Source of the DNA: Corynebacterium pygosceleis
GTDB taxonomy: Bacteria > Actinomycetota > Actinomycetes > Mycobacteriales > Mycobacteriaceae
NCBI RefSeq assembly: GCF_016595275.2
Contig: NZ_JAENIQ020000003.1
Location: forward strand, 186,001-250,000
DNA length: 64,000 nucleotides
Direction of reading: 5' to 3'
The notes under the pieces are model-generated. The model did not search any database. It saw only the letters and a list, made by a program, of their open reading frames with translations, and was not told the DNA's origin. Shown here piece by piece: positions 63,439 to 64,000 of this stretch. The position numbers and the translations under genes were made by a program. Numbering within the stretch: position 1 is the first letter of the stretch; each line of letters starts with the position of its first letter.

Positions 63439-64000
63439 ATGAGAACCACTGACACCCCGCTGACGCTGCGGCGTCTGTGCCGCGTCGTGCTCGGCACGGT
63501 GATCGGTGTGCCCCTGCTCTCGGGATGTGCACCGGAACCGGCTGGTGAACCGGGGGAATCGGAGTTCCGCCCCGTCCAGATATCGGTCAATTCCTCGTCC
63601 ATCGAACAGCGGATCCTCGGGGAGATGTACCAGCGGACCCTCCGCTCCCACGACCGGGACGCCTATCTCACCCTGGAAACCACATCGAACGACAATCAAC
63701 GCATCGAACGGCTCAATGAGCGGCGGGCGGATCTCGTCGTGGGGTGCACCGGTGAACTTCTGCACCAGCTCAATCCCGTGGCGGCCGAGGAACTGTCGGC
63801 GCAGTACACCGCCGCAGTGGCGTCCGGGGACGTCGACCGGAACTCGGGGGAGTGGCGGGAGAAGGTCTATTCCGCGTTGGTCGGTTCACTGCCCGGGAAC
63901 ATGATGGCGACGGATCCCTCCAACGCCCTCGGATGCGAGGACTACGACGGTCCGGAACTACCGCAGAACATCGTGCCGGTGTACCGCAAACCGATGCTCG
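63439..64000 (+). CDS. Lipoprotein, solute-binding-like (partial, runs off the window)
   Basis: The frame starts at ATG 63439 with CAGGAGG upstream and is open to the window end (187 codons). Lipobox LLSGC (Cys30) marks export and lipid anchoring. The following region ISVNSSSIEQRILGEMYQRT, LETTSNDNQRIERLNERRAD, then LVVGCTGELL is reminiscent of OpuAC/betaine-type substrate-binding proteins. Substrate unknown and no transporter partner is visible. Divergent from corA. In M. tuberculosis this region carries lpqY-sugABC, but the sequence here does not look like LpqY. Confidence 0.75.
   Translation, partial: MRTTDTPLTLRRLCRVVLGTVIGVPLLSGCAPEPAGEPGESEFRPVQISVNSSSIEQRILGEMYQRTLRSHDRDAYLTLETTSNDNQRIERLNERRADLVVGCTGELLHQLNPVAAEELSAQYTAAVASGDVDRNSGEWREKVYSALVGSLPGNMMATDPSNALGCEDYDGPELPQNIVPVYRKPML

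Noticed and set aside
1..64000. CRISPR arrays, tRNA or rRNA genes
   Set aside because: No regularly spaced direct repeats and no cloverleaf with TTCGA-type T-loop and acceptor pairing were found outside coding genes.

Overview
The window is chromosomal DNA of a high-GC Gram-positive of the family Corynebacteriaceae, most probably a Corynebacterium. From about 30 kb rightwards the gene order follows the Mycobacterium tuberculosis block Rv1165 to Rv1239c and its corynebacterial equivalent: typA, lpqW, mshB, fdxC, dapC, then dapD/dapE, the LOG-family gene, folP2, gpgS, glgA/glgC, a methyltransferase, sigE and its anti-sigma gene, tatB, mrp, an MgtE-N/CBS gene and corA. Mycothiol, meso-DAP, maltosyl-phosphate/glycogen and lipoglycan functions fit a mycolata bacterium. 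The species cannot be named from sequence reading alone.

Left end, 1-8.4 kb: after the 3' end of ychF lies an AT-richer accessory island. It holds a C5-cytosine methyltransferase with a coupled putative PD-(D/E)XK endonuclease (type II restriction-modification), a decayed IS3-family element, and a compact unknown cassette at 3792-5175. The cassette has a consensus-like promoter, a 22-codon ORF overlapping a two-TM protein with a GAF-like tail, a 52-residue ORF and a 23-bp perfect hairpin. About 3 kb of lower-GC DNA follows without a convincing gene, ending in a methyltransferase-like 3' remnant. The cassette is the best candidate here for an undescribed system.

8.4-30 kb: a 540-residue unknown protein, the NRAMP transporter mntH, a DUF808 protein, a zinc-type dehydrogenase, an L-2-hydroxyacid dehydrogenase and a lipoprotein. 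Next come a TPP riboswitch and the ykoEDC thiamine/HMP ECF transporter, with a coupled P-loop kinase and then a Nudix hydrolase. A complete oligopeptide ABC importer (binding lipoprotein, two permeases, fused double ATPase) follows, then a secreted trypsin-like protease, a formate/nitrite-family channel, a DUF402 protein and a secreted Ala/Pro-rich protein.

30-51 kb: typA; the tightly overlapping lpqW-mshB-membrane gene run; fdxC; dapC with a pseudouridine synthase; gtrA; an XRE regulator with a membrane partner. A lysine/DAP region follows in which a dapD-like gene followed by an amino-acid permease gene occurs twice (dapD2-permease, dapD-GNAT-permease), opposite dapE. Then come the LOG protein, folP2, gpgS, a DivIVA-like membrane protein, a DUF3117 protein and an RlmA-like methyltransferase.

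51-64 kb: a GH32-fold protein lacking all three catalytic acids, the divergent glgA/glgC pair, an O-methyltransferase, sigE with a ZAS anti-sigma gene, tatB, mrp, and a magnesium-related cluster (DUF1003, MgtE-N/CBS, glycine-zipper stress protein, corA). The window ends inside a lipoprotein gene. Many genes carry a TANNNT -10 element 6-8 bases before the start codon, the arrangement of leaderless transcripts. Strong hairpins separate most convergent transcription units.
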